From Epiperipatus broadwayi (taxonomy: Eukaryota > Onychophora > Udeonychophora > Euonychophora > Peripatidae): 64,000 bases of DNA. Shown here in pieces: positions 1 to 11,934 of this stretch; within the stretch, counting starts at the first letter, position 1; each line of letters opens with the position of its first letter. Location: contig JAQFVV010000027.1 of assembly GCA_028023455.1 (NCBI GenBank), positions 3,965,845-4,029,844 of the forward strand, given 5' to 3'. A model generated the notes under the pieces. It saw nothing but the letters and a program-made list of their open reading frames with translations, did not search any database and was not told where the DNA came from. The translations under genes were made by a program, and so were the position numbers.

Positions 1-404
1 TTGCAGTTTTAATCCATTATGTTGCTTATTTAACTTCTATATTGCATATGAAGCTCCTATGCACTTCATTATTGTTTTTTAATTGAAAGCCCACGTGATT
101 ATTAGAATCACGTGACTAAGAATAGAATCATTGCCAGATAATATGTTAAGATTTTACTTTTTAATGAATCTAAGAATAGATTTAAATCGTCCAGGGTCTC
201 GTGCATTCTACAATTAAGTATTTAATAACTGACTAAATTTAATCAGATAGTATATGTTTCTAAAGAACAAACATCAGATGTCTTATTATTATGCTTGGAT
301 TATATTTAACGCACAAATAATTTTAACCTTGGAGCATAAATCTATAACATATCAGATAATCCAAAACTCGTGCATCTGTAATATGAACTTCTTTTGAATT
401 CTGA
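1..404. other. AT-rich DNA, no gene seen
   Basis: I see no coding potential, repeat family or RNA gene in this leading segment. It is ordinary AT-rich sequence running up to the tetranucleotide array. Confidence 0.6.
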
Positions 405-1022
<618 letters not shown>

Positions 1023-1835
1023 TCTATTTCTCTATTGTAATGGTATAAAAACAGGAAGTAAATCTGGGTGATGGCACTTCATCATCATCTCCAGTTAATG
1101 ACAACTATAAATATGAAATTAAAAATAAAAAGAAGAAATAGGCATGAAGCTGGGGTGATGGAAAATCATCATCAATGTCAGTCAATGAATTAAATCCAAA
1201 TATACCGTGAACATAATAAATATGATGAGTATGAGTTTGAGAGATCAGCAAAGAACTAATTATAAGTTCACCAGCATTATAAATGAATAATAATTATTTA
1301 TCATCAAGAATGATCAAAGAAATAAAATCAAAAGTCAACCTTGTGAGTGGATTTAAAAGTGGTTCACTATAGACCAGGCTAATTATTTAGCCCTTACACA
1401 CATTTAGGGCAAATTATATAAACAATAATTTGAATGCACAGCCTTAAAATCAGATAACAATTAAAAAATAATGCTGGGATACGGTAACATACTGATCATC
1501 AGCAATGCACTGGCCATTTAGTACCATTAGTGTACTGGCCAACTATAAAATTAATTTCTAATTAATACTAAAATAAAATGTAGGCAAGGACTTTAAAGAA
1601 TATACATTTGTGCCATCCAGGATTCATCATTTAGATGTTCATAACACCAAACATAACCCCAACCTAGATAACTGACCATTATTTATGAATTCAGCTCAGT
1701 GAATAAAAGCTCTATAAATGTTACTGTGAACAAGAGATAATTTTAACATATAATGCTTTAAATCTAGTCTAAGGTTAAATAAATTCATTGGAAATATTTA
1801 AAAAATTTTTTTTTATTAATAACACAAATTAATAC
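1023..1835. other. AT-rich DNA, no gene seen
   Basis: No ORF, RNA gene or recognised repeat. Short ATCATC-rich patches occur near 1080-1180. Confidence 0.5.
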
Positions 1836-1925
1836 CTTGTACAGGCTTAAACCTGCATTTATATATGTAATATATTCGGGGTTCGAACTCAGACTTTCAC
1901 ACGACCCACCACTCTCAACAAAATA
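1836..1925 (-). repeat. tRNA-derived SINE head, copy 1
   Basis: On the minus strand this contains GAGTTCGAACCCC, close to the pol III B box GGTTCGANNCC, preceded by a GTGGGTCGTGTGAAAGTCT segment and followed by GTTTAAGCCTGTAC. The same block recurs at 31826 and 57650 with more of the A-box side. I infer a tRNA-derived SINE; no autonomous partner is identified. Confidence 0.6.
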
Positions 1926-2036
1926 AAATTAAAGTCTGTTGAGTATGCTATAAATTCAGCATTCTGATTTTGATCAGAATGCAAAAAAAGTAAGCAAATA
2001 CATTGTACTTTACATATATTTCTAGATGTGTACATA

Positions 2037-2076
2037 AACACACTTGTACATACACACACACACATATATATATATA
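2037..2076. repeat. (CA)n(TA)n microsatellite
   Basis: A short run of alternating purine-pyrimidine dinucleotides, CACACA passing into TATATA. The minus-strand frame across it is an artefact. Confidence 0.8.
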
Positions 2077-2126
2077 AGGACACAGGTGTGCTGTATAATA
2101 ATTTAAAATTAATATCTTTGAATTGT

Positions 2127-2246
2127 CAAGCCAGAAACTAGTCTGGGGATATTGGATGAGTAGGCACTAGATGGGGATTTTATGCACAAGCCTTCTGGCA
2201 TCCTTGATTACTCTAGCTTGCTGTGTGTGGCAATATGTATAGTGAG
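2127..2246 (+). mobile_element. hammerhead repeat family, 5'-truncated fragment
   Basis: This matches the right half of the repeat at 36184. It starts inside the ribozyme-like core with GCCAGAAACTAGTCTGGGG, then the family body (GATATTGGATGAGTAGGCAC and the CCTTCTGGCATCC block). The CUGAUGA half is missing, so this copy cannot form the ribozyme. Confidence 0.75.
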
Positions 2247-2700
2247 TTTTAATCTTTGAATTGTCATAAACCAATAATAAAAATTCATTTTTATAATACA
2301 TAATAATTAACTTTAACATATATGTGGTTGATGATTGATTTTAATATGTATGTGTCTACACGAAATACATGTGTCTAAGCACGCAGATGTGCTGTAACTC
2401 GTTAGAATTTTCATAAAGAATCAATTCATTTTAATAATACATAAATGATTAATTTTAACATATATGTGTACATGCATGGAAATGTGTATACACATTAACA
2501 TTTATACACTAGGCATTTCATTTGCCAAAAGAAATAAACTTATTAAATCCATATTATTCTATTTTTACAAGTCAAAATTAATTTCATGTTGAAAATATAC
2601 ATGAACTGCACATGTATGTGTGTATTATTATTATTATTATCCCCATACAAATTAAAGTTATTAATTAAATCATTATGTAAATAAAAGTTTTAATATATAT

Positions 2701-2892
2701 ATATAAAATACATATTTTGCGGGTTCATCCGTGTTAAAAACTTTTAATATCAATATACTGACGTTTCGACTTGGACACACAAGCCATCCACAGAGTTATA
2801 AAAAGGTAGAAAGACGGTTGTAGAGGCGCTACAATCACTGGTTTGAATAAAACATTAAAAATCCCACCAATAGCAAAAATGTTAAATTTAAG
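2701..2892 (-). repeat. PLE 1: inverted copy of the element's own 3' end
   Basis: This is the near-exact reverse complement of 3910-4104, so the element has its own 3' terminal segment in inverted orientation at its 5' side. It contains GTCGAAACGTC on the minus strand, resembling the 3' half of a hammerhead ribozyme. The upstream core reads CUGUGGA where CUGANGA is expected. PLE terminal repeats are known to carry hammerhead motifs. Confidence 0.85.
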
Positions 2893-3922
2893 ACAAGTTT
2901 TTAGTACTCCTATGGGCTCACCTATCTCAGGAGTAATAGCTGATTTATTCATGGAATATATAGAAACTCGTGCTTTAGAATCATCATCTTTAAAACCTCT
3001 CATTTGGCTCAGATACATAGATGACACTTTTGTCATATGGCAACATGGAAAAAATACATTAGATGATTTTTTCTTACATTTAAATAATATGCATCCTCAT
3101 ATTAAATTTACAATGGAGACAGAGTCTGATGGAAAACTCCCTTTTCTTGATGTTCTAGTCACCAGAACACCAAATAGTTTATCTTTTTCTATTTACAGAA
3201 AGGATACACACACAGACAGATATTTACATTTCCATTCTCATCATCACCCAACTCAGATAGTTTCTGTAGCCAAAACTCTTTTAAATAGAGCAATTAACCT
3301 TTCAGATGACACACATCTGAAAGAAGAAATTCCCCATATTCAAAGTTAGTTATTGTCAAATTGTTATAATTTGTAATTATATAAAAAAGCCTTATTTCAA
3401 GCCCAAAATAGACAAAATAGGAAACAAAAAGATGATAAGTCAGCTATTAGGATTTGTGTTCCATATGTAAAAGGAACTACAGACAGTATCGGACGTATAT
3501 TAAAACGCTATAATATAGATACAGCATTTTCTGCTCATCAAAAGATCAGCAATATAATAACCAAGCCTAAGGATTCAATCCCTCTTGAATCTCATGGTGT
3601 CTATCAAATCTCATGTAAAAATTGTAAAGCTTCTTACATAGGTATGAGTAATCGTCGCATCAGTGTTAGGAGAGATGAGCATGCTAATGCAGTTAAACAA
3701 CACTCATCATCATCAGCACTCTCACTCCATACTATAGATTCAGGTCATAAAATAGATTTTTCTAGTACCAGGATCATATCCAGATGTGATAATCTCTACC
3801 AATGCAAAATCAGAGAAGCCATTGAGATACTTAAAAGGCCAGATTGTATCAATAAGCGAGATGATACGTGCAAACTTCCTCCTATTTGGAAAGATTTCTT
3901 TAAAAAACATTCTTAAATTTAA
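2843..3922 (+). pseudogene. Penelope-like element reverse transcriptase / GIY-YIG (decayed)
   Basis: Known role of the family: retrotransposition by a reverse transcriptase fused to a GIY-YIG endonuclease. Seen here: an RT C-terminal half beginning where the inverted arm joins (about 2893), with STPMGSPIS, then RYIDDTFV (catalytic YIDD, about 3009-3035), then FLDVLVTR. That frame ends at 3349. From about 3386 another frame continues through IRICVPYVKGT to the GIY-YIG domain (GVYQISCKNCKASYIGMS, about 3596-3650) and stops at 3916. The frameshift at about 3345-3385, together with the missing N-terminal half of the RT, shows it is dead. The apparent N-terminal residues from 2843 come from the inverted arm and are not protein-derived. 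It has no host role that I can see. Confidence 0.9.
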
Positions 3923-4104
3923 CATTTTTGCTATTGGTGGGATTTTTAATGTTTTATTCAAACCAGTGATTGTAGTGCCTCTACAACCGTCTTTCTACCT
4001 TTTTATAACTCTGTGGATGGCTTGTGTGACCAAGTCGAAACGTCAGTATATTGATATTAAAAGTTTTTAACACGGATGAACCCGCAAAATATGTATTTTA
4101 TATA
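3910..4104 (+). repeat. PLE 1: 3' terminal segment with hammerhead-like motif
   Basis: 3' end of the element, paired with the inverted arm at 2701-2892. Around 4010-4045 it reads CUGUGGA, a possible stem II (GGCTTG...CAAGTC), then GAAA and CGTC. That is the order of a hammerhead, with A6 changed to U and one extra base before stem II. Self-cleavage by this copy is doubtful. Confidence 0.7.
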
Positions 4105-5734
4105 TTTAACCCGTGCAAATCTTCGTTTTAACATATATATATATATATATATTACTTATTCAACAGTCCTACATAAAAGTTTTTTTTTTCAGATTACTAT
4201 TAATTGTAATTACCTTTTAAAATATGCTAGCAAGTTCTTTTGTTCAATATAGAAAGATTTTTAGTTTTCCTTTTTTAATAAAATATATTGGAAGTGGTCA
4301 TTTATTATTTTCTTTCATTATTTAATTTTAGTTGAATAATTTAATCAAAAATTATTTACCTTTAGAAACAGCTGATACCTGTATATACTTTATATACTCA
4401 ATGCATTAACTTTGTCTGTACGTCTCTGCCTATAGATAAATCAGCATATAAAATCATAGCAAAATAATCCTTCAGCAAGTCAATGGAATCTCTTGCTATA
4501 CTGCTCTAGCAGGAAATGTATAAATATTGGATAACTGTTGGAATTAAGTCAGCTCCATTCAGTCTCTATTATTTGATAGACTTTAGGCATGCAATCTAAT
4601 ATATATATAATGAATGACCACATAAGAGTTGGAACTTGCTTCCACATGAATTTAAACTCTACCATCATTCCCCTAGCAGCAGCAGCTGGACCCACTCTAT
4701 CTCTTGCCTTCTGTTATAACTTCATACTGTAATGTGGAATTAAAAGTGTTTTCTTTATCTTGATGTAAAAAAAATAATGCCTTTTTTTAATTCACCTTAA
4801 TTAAAAGCTGAATTCTTATCTAAATGTATTTCTTAATCCTTTCAACAACATCACTGTAGGATTTTTATCAAAATATGTTATATAAGCTTTAATTTAAAAC
4901 ATTTGTTAATCTAATTAAAGTAGATAGTGGAATTTTATAATTATCAGTATATCTATTGTAACATAAAAATATGCTTGTTTTAATTATCAAAATCAGAATA
5001 AAACATTAAATAGACCTTTTTAAATGTTTAATTTATAATAATTTTTTAATTTCAAAATTATTATTTAACTCTTAACTGTTATTCCAGAATAATATAGAAA
5101 ATATCTACAAAAAATTTTGTTTATGTTTATTTCTCCTTTTTCTTTCAACTTTATATATATATACATGCACTCACACTACTATGTTAATGTAGGCCATGAG
5201 ACACATAAACATCTCTATGTACATATGTACTTTATTAGCTGCCATTCTTTATCCATGTAATCCTATAGAAGCTTTTTTTGCCTTATACAGTGTGTTCATG
5301 ATGGTTAATCCAAGAGCTTTGGAAAAAAATAGTAATTCATTTAAGTTTACAAAGGCAATATCATTATTACTAATAACTTTTGGCCAAATATATTGAAGTA
5401 TAAAAGTATAAAAATTTGGCCTTTGGATGTCTAATTGACAATATTTTATTTTAAGCTTATTTTAATACAATGTCATTTAAGACTTTTGAGATTTTATAAA
5501 CTAAACTACTTTTTTCGTTATTATTTTATCAGTTGTGTGATTTGTCATGCTCTGACAATTACTTGTTATCTCGACCTCATATGATCTTCAAAAAAACTAA
5601 ACACTCTCCCCCAATTATTTTATATAGATAAGATAAATAATATTTGTATATTTTATTTCCTTAGCTTTCAATTATAAACCATAAAATACTTTTTGTAAAA
5701 GTGTACTAATGTTTTGGAAATATAGAATCACCAT
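4105..5734. other. AT-rich DNA, no gene seen
   Basis: Short (TA)n runs near 4134-4152 and 5153-5162. An open frame at 5196-5396 has no recognisable domain and no convincing splice sites, so I do not call it. Confidence 0.5.
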
Positions 5735-6090
5735 CTCATATTCTCTTCTCAGTGTTGGTCTTAGTATTATCATATAGTTTAATTATTACTATTGTATTTA
5801 TATCTTGATGATTCAAGATTTTAATTACCTGAAAATGCTTATAAATTCCAATGTCTTTTTATAATCTATATATCCAAAGCATAATGGCAACTCATATTTA
5901 TTAGTCCTAAGGTTCTTAAAACCAACTGGTTTGTGTGATTGGATTAAGTTCAATGTTTGCTATAGATACGTTATAAAAATCTTAAGATTTTGCATTGTAA
6001 CTCATTGTAGACAGGTACACGGTCTGATGTCTTCTTTATCCTGTTTTTATCTGGCACATGTTTAGCATTTAGACATTTGGTATATTTTTT
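5735..6090 (-). pseudogene. RTE LINE fragment, reverse transcriptase region
   Basis: Degenerate but clearly related to the RTE copy at 45700-48665. Shared tracts include GCATAATGGCAACTCATATT (also at about 46790) and the TTTAGACATTTGG tract (also at about 47056). It covers part of the RT palm on the minus strand and is full of indels. Confidence 0.7.
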
Positions 6091-6555
6091 CTTAAAAAAA
6101 AAACAACAGTTTTTATTAGCCAAAATGTTTTTTTTTACAAACTTAAAAAAGATGATTTGAAATTCTACCAGAGATTATAAAGTATATCCTAAAAGAACAG
6201 ATAAATACAATGGTTTATTTATTACAGATGATACAGTTTGTAAATATATAGCAAGGGGTATATAAAAGTAAAAAAGGAAGAACAGAAAAGAGAAAAGGTA
6301 CTATCTAATTATAATAGGGTCAGAAGAGAGATAAAGCTCCATGTAGCACCAACAATATCTGAAGGCACATGTGCACTGGCTCTATTTTTAATTTTTGGAA
6401 ATTTTATTGTATATAACCTTTACCAACAATTTTTCTATTTCTTAATCTGCTTATTACAATGATTTCATGATTTTCTGATATTTTTTCCTTCACAGATTTA
6501 ATTGGCCATTTCATCTTTTCATTTAAATATTTAACAATTTAGATGATATAGTAAT
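6091..6555. other. Unassigned AT-rich DNA between RTE pieces
   Basis: Homopolymer A and T runs at 6093-6136. I recognise no family here. It may be a degraded middle part of the rearranged RTE copy. Confidence 0.4.
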
Positions 6556-6556
6556 T

Positions 6557-6950
6557 GTGATGGTTAATTTGATTTCATATTCCTTATTACAGAGACTTCA
6601 GACCACTCAAAGAAGTATGGTGAGATGCATGTTGGGAGTAACAAGAAGAGATCAAAAACACAATATATGGGTAAGAGAACAAACAGTTATACTGACCTCA
6701 TTGAAAAAATTTAAGACTAAAATGAAGTGGGGCTGGATATATTGTTAGAAAAGATGATAATAGATGGATAATTGAAATCTTAAACTGGATTCCAATATAT
6801 TGTAAAAGACCCAGAAAGAGACCACATGTGAGATGGATGGATGAAATAAGAAAGTGTGCAGGGGTGATGTGGAGAAGAGAAGCTAAAGATCGGAGAAGAT
6901 GGACTGAACTGGGAGAGACCTTCAGTGGATTGATAATGGTTGATGATGAT
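6557..6950 (+). pseudogene. RTE LINE 3' end, C-terminal fragment
   Basis: Plus-strand translation shows LQTTQRSMVRCMLGVTRRD, then WVREQT, then after a frameshift RWMDEIRKC and RRWTELGETF. This is the C-terminal tail of the RTE protein, closely matching 45830-46080 on the other strand. It ends in a GATGATGATGATGA simple tail, as in the other copies. Stop codons and a frameshift near 6745 make it a pseudogene. It is inverted relative to the RTE pieces on either side. Confidence 0.85.
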
Positions 6951-6969
6951 GATGATAATGTATTATTTT

Positions 6970-7100
6970 ATATTTTTGAACTTTTTATTCTCTTCTCTAG
7001 TTCTCCTTGCCAATTCACAATTATATTTTAACTCTTTTTTTATATCAATATATAAAACGCTCGATATTCAATTCTTTCTAATGAGTCACTGCATTATAGT
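6970..7100 (-). pseudogene. RTE LINE fragment, linker region
   Basis: Resembles the RTE copy at about 47395-47510, with the shared sequence TTTATTCTCTTCT and the CTTGCCAATTCACAATTATA-like tract. It is a short degenerate piece on the minus strand, next to the inverted 3' end. Confidence 0.6.
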
Positions 7101-8003
7101 TAAAGTAAAAATTAATACCGAGAAATTAGGACAAATTTCCCAATAATGAAATGACGGAGTTAAGTGAATCATTTATATTTACCTAAAAATTATAAAGCCT
7201 TTAAAGCAAAATATAATACGCACATATTCATGTTAAATTCTTGAACCCGGCAACGCAAATTAACTTCTCAATTTTATAGCGACATTATAAAATTTAAAAA
7301 AATCCGTAATAACTTTCAATTTAGCTACAACTTCAGACTTGAGACTAATATATGTCTAAAATATATGCGATTATATATATATATATGCAAATTTACTTAC
7401 TTACAATAAAAAATTTACAAATAATTTACCTATCTCAGGAACATGTAATGTAATGCCCAGCGGTTTTGCGTAGTAGTCGAGAGGTCCTAGGATTGATTCT
7501 GGCTTCTTATAAATTCCGGAGTAATAAAGTCATACATCTTTTTTTTTTTACGTAATATAATTTAAGTTTACATCAAATGTTAACACATTTTAAATAGAAA
7601 CTGTACAAAATTAGCCCAGTAATGGAAACATGCTGTCACATCTTCCTATACATGCAATACAAAGTTATTACGATAGCTTTTTTCCAACATTTACATGCAA
7701 TCACTTATACAAAAGCATTTAATTTAAAGTGGGTCATCGAATAAAATTTATTTTCTTTTAATTTGATTCACAATATGCATTAGGATGCTGAAACGAATAG
7801 ACTCCATATGGAGGCTACACTTTGTCTTAAACTGGCAGCAAATTATGAAAAAACAAAACAATATAAAACTATTAACATGAGTTTAGGTAAAATTTGTCAC
7901 CTCGAAGGGAAAAATGATTACAACTTATTGGCAATTATCAACTGCTAAATATAGTCTTTATAGAAAGATCCGCTTTTCATCTAAAAAACTCAATCAAAAA
8001 TAC
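7101..8003. other. AT-rich DNA, no gene seen
   Basis: A degenerate tRNA-like tract may lie at 7455-7505 (GTAGTCGAGAGGTC followed by GGATTGATTCTGG), but it is too weak to call. No coding signal. Confidence 0.4.
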
Positions 8004-8315
8004 ACAGAGGCAAACTCTCTATACAGTAGCGCCACTCAATGCAAGCCAGACTAATCAATGAATGCAGGAAGTTTTGTGTATAAAATTCCTATCTAGTGCC
8101 TACTGGATTCAATACCAGACTAATTTTTAGCTTGTGGCTTTCATCAGTGAGGAGCCTTGAATCTGAGAGCACTGCATTGCAAACCTTCCTGCATCCATTG
8201 ATTACTCTGGCTTGCACTGAGTAATGCTACTGTATGGAGAGTTTTGTCTTTGCGTAAACAGTTTGTGTAAGCATTAAAAATGGTGATCATGTGATGTTTG
8301 ATGTTTTAACATCAA
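8004..8315 (-). mobile_element. hammerhead repeat family, copy with decayed ribozyme
   Basis: Minus-strand body with a complementary, shorter arm on the right (GGAGAGTTTTG near 8237-8247) and the family's outer end GGTGATCATGTGATGTTTGA near 8282-8301. The minus strand reads CTGATGA, AAGC, CACAA, GCTA, then AAAA in place of GAAA, so the catalytic GAAA box is mutated. The arrangement (short inverted 3' piece plus outer end, then long body) is that of the 36184 copy. Confidence 0.75.
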
Positions 8316-8573
8316 AAATAGAGATTCTCTACAATGTAATTGTTCAACTCAACATTGATGTAATTTTATTTTAGAAGACTCATCATTTTTTTTAATAATG
8401 CATATCAGAAATTTCTGGATTTATATTGATTAACAATAGAATTCATAGTAAATTAGGGATTTCTACTTTTTTTTCAAACCATCTTGTAAAACAAACAATT
8501 CTTTGGAGATAGTTCACATGATATGGCAATAACACTTGAGGTAGATCATTTTATGTATGTAATATTCACAAAC

Positions 8574-8685
8574 CTCCCAATACAAATTGGCTTTACTCTC
8601 CTCCTTCAGCTCTTGATACACTTTATTTACAAGAGATTTCCATTCTTCTAATAGTTTTGGGGGATATACAAATAAGTCAAGCAGG
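8574..8685 (-). CDS. candidate internal exon of an unidentified host gene
   Basis: A 112-nt minus-strand segment bounded by an AG acceptor (upstream TTTATTCTAAAACATGACAG) and a GT donor (GGGAG then GTTTGTG). It begins in phase 2 and ends on a full codon. It encodes LLDLFVYPPKLLEEWKSLVN followed by KVYQELKEESKANLYWE, a well-mixed, probably helical sequence. This is unlike the low-complexity or transposon-derived frames elsewhere in the window. I do not recognise the family. If real, this part of the window lies in the introns of a minus-strand gene. No partner exon was found with confidence. Confidence 0.45.
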
Positions 8686-8989
8686 CTGTCATGTTTTAGA
8701 ATAAATGGATGTAAGCACATAACACTTTACGATGCTAAGTGGGGGAAGTATTTTCTATTCAGGTAAGTGGGGAACAGAAACAACTCCTGATTTGTTTTTT
8801 TTTTTTGTTTTTTTGCTTTGGAAAATAATGATTGATATTACCTGCTGATATACAACCATTGGATCATTTCCCCATAGTCAACACAAACCACATCTAATTA
8901 CTCTTGGAATTCATATTCCTATAACTGAATGTTATGCTGTTCTTAGATGGAATTTAAGTAATATATTGGATATTTTGAAACCACTAATA

Positions 8990-9210
8990 GAATTTTTATA
9001 ATTCTTCTTTACAAATAGCTCAAACAAGCTCTTAATTAATAAGTGCAGTATGAAAAAATATTTAAAATCTCTATCCAGAACACTCCCATCTCCAGACCAA
9101 CTGGTTTCGAGCTTATGGCTCATGTCAGTGGAGAACTAGAATATTCGAACACTAGATCTAAAATATAAACTCAAACCCAGCACTTATTTCAAACGTATAT
9201 TTAAGTAGAC
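8990..9210 (-). repeat. foldback element, left arm with hammerhead-like core
   Basis: Imperfect reverse complement of 9395-9605. At 9088-9135 the minus strand has stem I halves TCTCCA and TGGAGA, core CTGACAT, stem II GAGC/GCTC, GAAA, stem III ACC-AGTT-GGT, then C. Everything fits a type I hammerhead except that the core should read CUGANGA. The changed G8 and A9 positions would be expected to abolish cleavage. Confidence 0.65.
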
Positions 9211-9339
9211 ACTCTGAAATTTTCGGACATGAAAATGTCTTTAAATCCAGCTATCTAACTTAAATAGCTATATGGGACTGAAGTAAATTCAGATTTACCA
9301 TATTCTAATAGCCCCAGTATAGCCAAAGCCTTAAAGGTA

Positions 9340-9665
9340 AAATTATAATAATTAATAAAGTAAGTCATATATAATGTGACATTACTTTTATAAATATACG
9401 TTTGAAATAAGTGCTGGGTTTTAAGTTTATATTTTAGATCTAGTGTCCGAATATTCTAGCTGTCCACTGACATAAGCCATAAGCTCGAAACCAGTTGGTC
9501 TAGAGATGAGAATGTTCTGGATAGAGATTTTAAATATTTTCTCATACCGCACTTATTAATTAAGAGCTTGCTTGAGCTATTGGTACGCTCTCTGTATCGC
9601 ATTTTTGTAACTACAAGCTTATAAAAGTAATGTCATGTTATATATGACTTGCTTTATTAATTATT
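9340..9665 (+). repeat. foldback element, right arm and nested inverted ends
   Basis: The 9395-9605 arm pairs with 8990-9210. A second inverted pair lies within it: TAATAAAGTAAGTCATATATAA near 9354 is complementary to the tract at 9634-9660. The hammerhead-like core recurs at 9460-9510 on the plus strand (CTGACAT, AAGC/GCTC, GAAA, ACC-AGTT-GGT). Its stem I is mutated, so this copy is more decayed than the left one. Confidence 0.65.
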
Positions 9666-10724
9666 AATTTTTCTTTTTATGATAAGTTTAACAAATTCAT
9701 AATAATAGCTTCCAGAAAGTTTATTCCTTATGAATATTGAAAGCAATTCATTTGGTTGGACAAAAAAACAATTATCTTTATAGCCAGTTTTTGTCCACCA
9801 ATAATCTAGAAATTGCGACAAACTTGTGGAGTCACTGGATCATTGAAGAAAATAAAAGAAGAGAGAGTCCATAAAAAAGCAACACTTAACAAGATCCAGT
9901 TATAAGACCTGAATCACTATTATAAAGCGTGGTGAATGTAAAACTATGAAAATATTTAAGATTGTTACTGTCAATGAAATTGCCAATCTTGTAAGCTAAA
10001 TTTATAAACCCCAATTTATAGAATGAAAGAGAAAAGGCAATTAGAATACAATTGCAAACTTCTTTATCATAAGGTTTCACTAATATCAATCTGATAAAAC
10101 CGGCAAATGATGATATACTTGAATGTACCTTGAATTATTTTAAGTGAGGAAAGACCTCGGAAACTGATAGTAAATTTCCAAACTTTCTAAAAAATTATGG
10201 ACCTAAAGCTAAAGCATAGTTAGCGGAACTATTTCTAACATTATTCATACAAAAACTATTCCAAAATTTGGCATAAAAACTATAGCAGTCTTAAAGCCAA
10301 ATAAACATAACAATGATATAAAAAAATTATTACCCAATATCCTCACTATGTGTGTCCTGCTAGCTCTTTGAAATAGTAATAACAGTTTTCACATAGTTAA
10401 AAGCTATCTACCTTTAGAGTAGGCTGAGTTTAGCCTGAAAGAAGTTGCTACGAGAAATGTCTGCCTTCTCATATTGAAAAAGGCTTTCAAAATAAATTAA
10501 AAATTGCAGTCTTTAGTGATCTAAATTCTTACACACAGGAAAATTAATTTATTTGATAAATGACATTAGGTGGCAATTATAGCACTACAAAATTTTATAG
10601 GTCTTTCTTAAAGTTGTTACTCATCTACTTATTATATTCATTGATGGCATCTTCAAAACAGACTCCTAATGGAAGCCGTTTCCAGGTTTGAGCTCTTATT
10701 CCTAATCTAATAAGGTCACTATGT
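9666..10724. other. AT-rich DNA, no gene seen
   Basis: Frames here have no domain or splice support. No repeat family is recognised. Confidence 0.5.
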
Positions 10725-11075
10725 TTATTGATGAATAATATTTCTGTAGTGTCATAGGGACTAGTTTCTATCTGCTTTTAACTCCTTGTGGTGGGAGGTG
10801 GGGGTGTAATAATAAACATATGACCAAAGACATGTGAAAAAGATCTATGATTCCCAAGAGGCACATTTCATGCTAAACTGTGTGAACTGAACCACATCAG
10901 CATGAAATGTGCATCTTGGGGAATGATAGATCTTTTTCACATGTTTTTGGCTATATGTTTATTATTATGTCACACCAAAAGGTATTAAAAGCAGATAGAA
11001 ACCAGTCCCTCCCTTACACGAGACTGTTGTAGTAAAAATTACAGCACCGAAATATTATTCATTATTGGATAATGT
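10725..11075. mobile_element. foldback (long inverted repeat) element
   Basis: Two arms of about 165 bp face each other across about 15 bp. Matching tracts include CATGAAATGTGC with GCACATTTCATG, AAAAAGATCTATGATTCCC with its complement near 10925, and CTATCTGCTTTTAA with its complement near 10985. It could form a large hairpin and has no ORF. A related single arm lies at 11300-11525. I infer a MITE or foldback transposon. Confidence 0.8.
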
Positions 11076-11299
11076 CTAGTCTAATATGGTTGATAAAAAT
11101 TATTAATATATTTTCATTAAGTGATTTATGTCAAAGTTGTGAGGGCAACACATTTGACAGTTATTAAATAAAGTGTAAATAATATTTATTTTAAAAAGTG
11201 CTTGAGAGGTTTGCACTCTCTCAGTTTAATTTTAAATAAAGTGTAGTAATTTGTTATGTAAATATATATTGAACAATGATAAATATCTGTGTAAGAGAT

Positions 11300-11525
11300 T
11301 GTAACTTGGCCAACTAATAAGAGCTGGTTTAGCATGAAATGTGAAAATTGGGGCTCACAGATTTTTTTTATGTCTTTAGTCGTATGTTTATGACTATATA
11401 TCTCTACAATGCATTAAAAGTTGATAGAAACCAGTCCCTATCTTGCATGAGAGAATTATAGTGAAAATCACACCACAACAATATTATTATTATTATTGGA
11501 TAATGTCTAGTTTAATGGAAATCTA
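11300..11525 (+). repeat. single arm of the 10725 foldback family
   Basis: Follows the right arm of the element at 10725-11075: GCATGAAATGTG, then GATAGAAACCAGTCCCT, then GGATAATGTCTAGT, diverged by point changes and small indels. Only one arm is present. Confidence 0.7.
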
Positions 11526-11934
11526 ATAAAAATTAATATGCCTAATGTTTTATTTGTACAACAGAGGATTATTTTGTAATCTGAATAACTTATTCTCATT
11601 TAGCTAAGGTTTGATCAAAACTAATTTTAGAATTAACCTCCTTGGAAAGTCATCTGGTACTATGTGATTTTACAATGCTAATACTTTAAGGACTGCTTCT
11701 TTACAAGTAGTATATATTTTCTGGTGAATACTGCACCACCTATTGGAAAAAAGTTTCCACATCGAACTTATGGATATTCAATTAATATTACAATAAGACT
11801 AATACATTCAAGTCTAGTTCTTTTCAGAAAATCTTCTTATTGCACATATTCTTCTACCAGATATAAGAAGTTTCTTCACAAAAAATATATAAAAAGTTAG
11901 TTAAATATTAATTCTTATTAAGCGCAATGTCAGC
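11526..11934. other. AT-rich DNA, no gene seen
   Basis: No recognised feature. Confidence 0.5.

Noticed and set aside
3740-4070. Open frames overlapping the 3' end of PLE 1
   Set aside because: Shadows of the GIY-YIG frame and of the terminal inverted arm; no independent support.
7455-7510. tRNA-like tract
   Set aside because: B-box resemblance is poor and no cloverleaf can be drawn.
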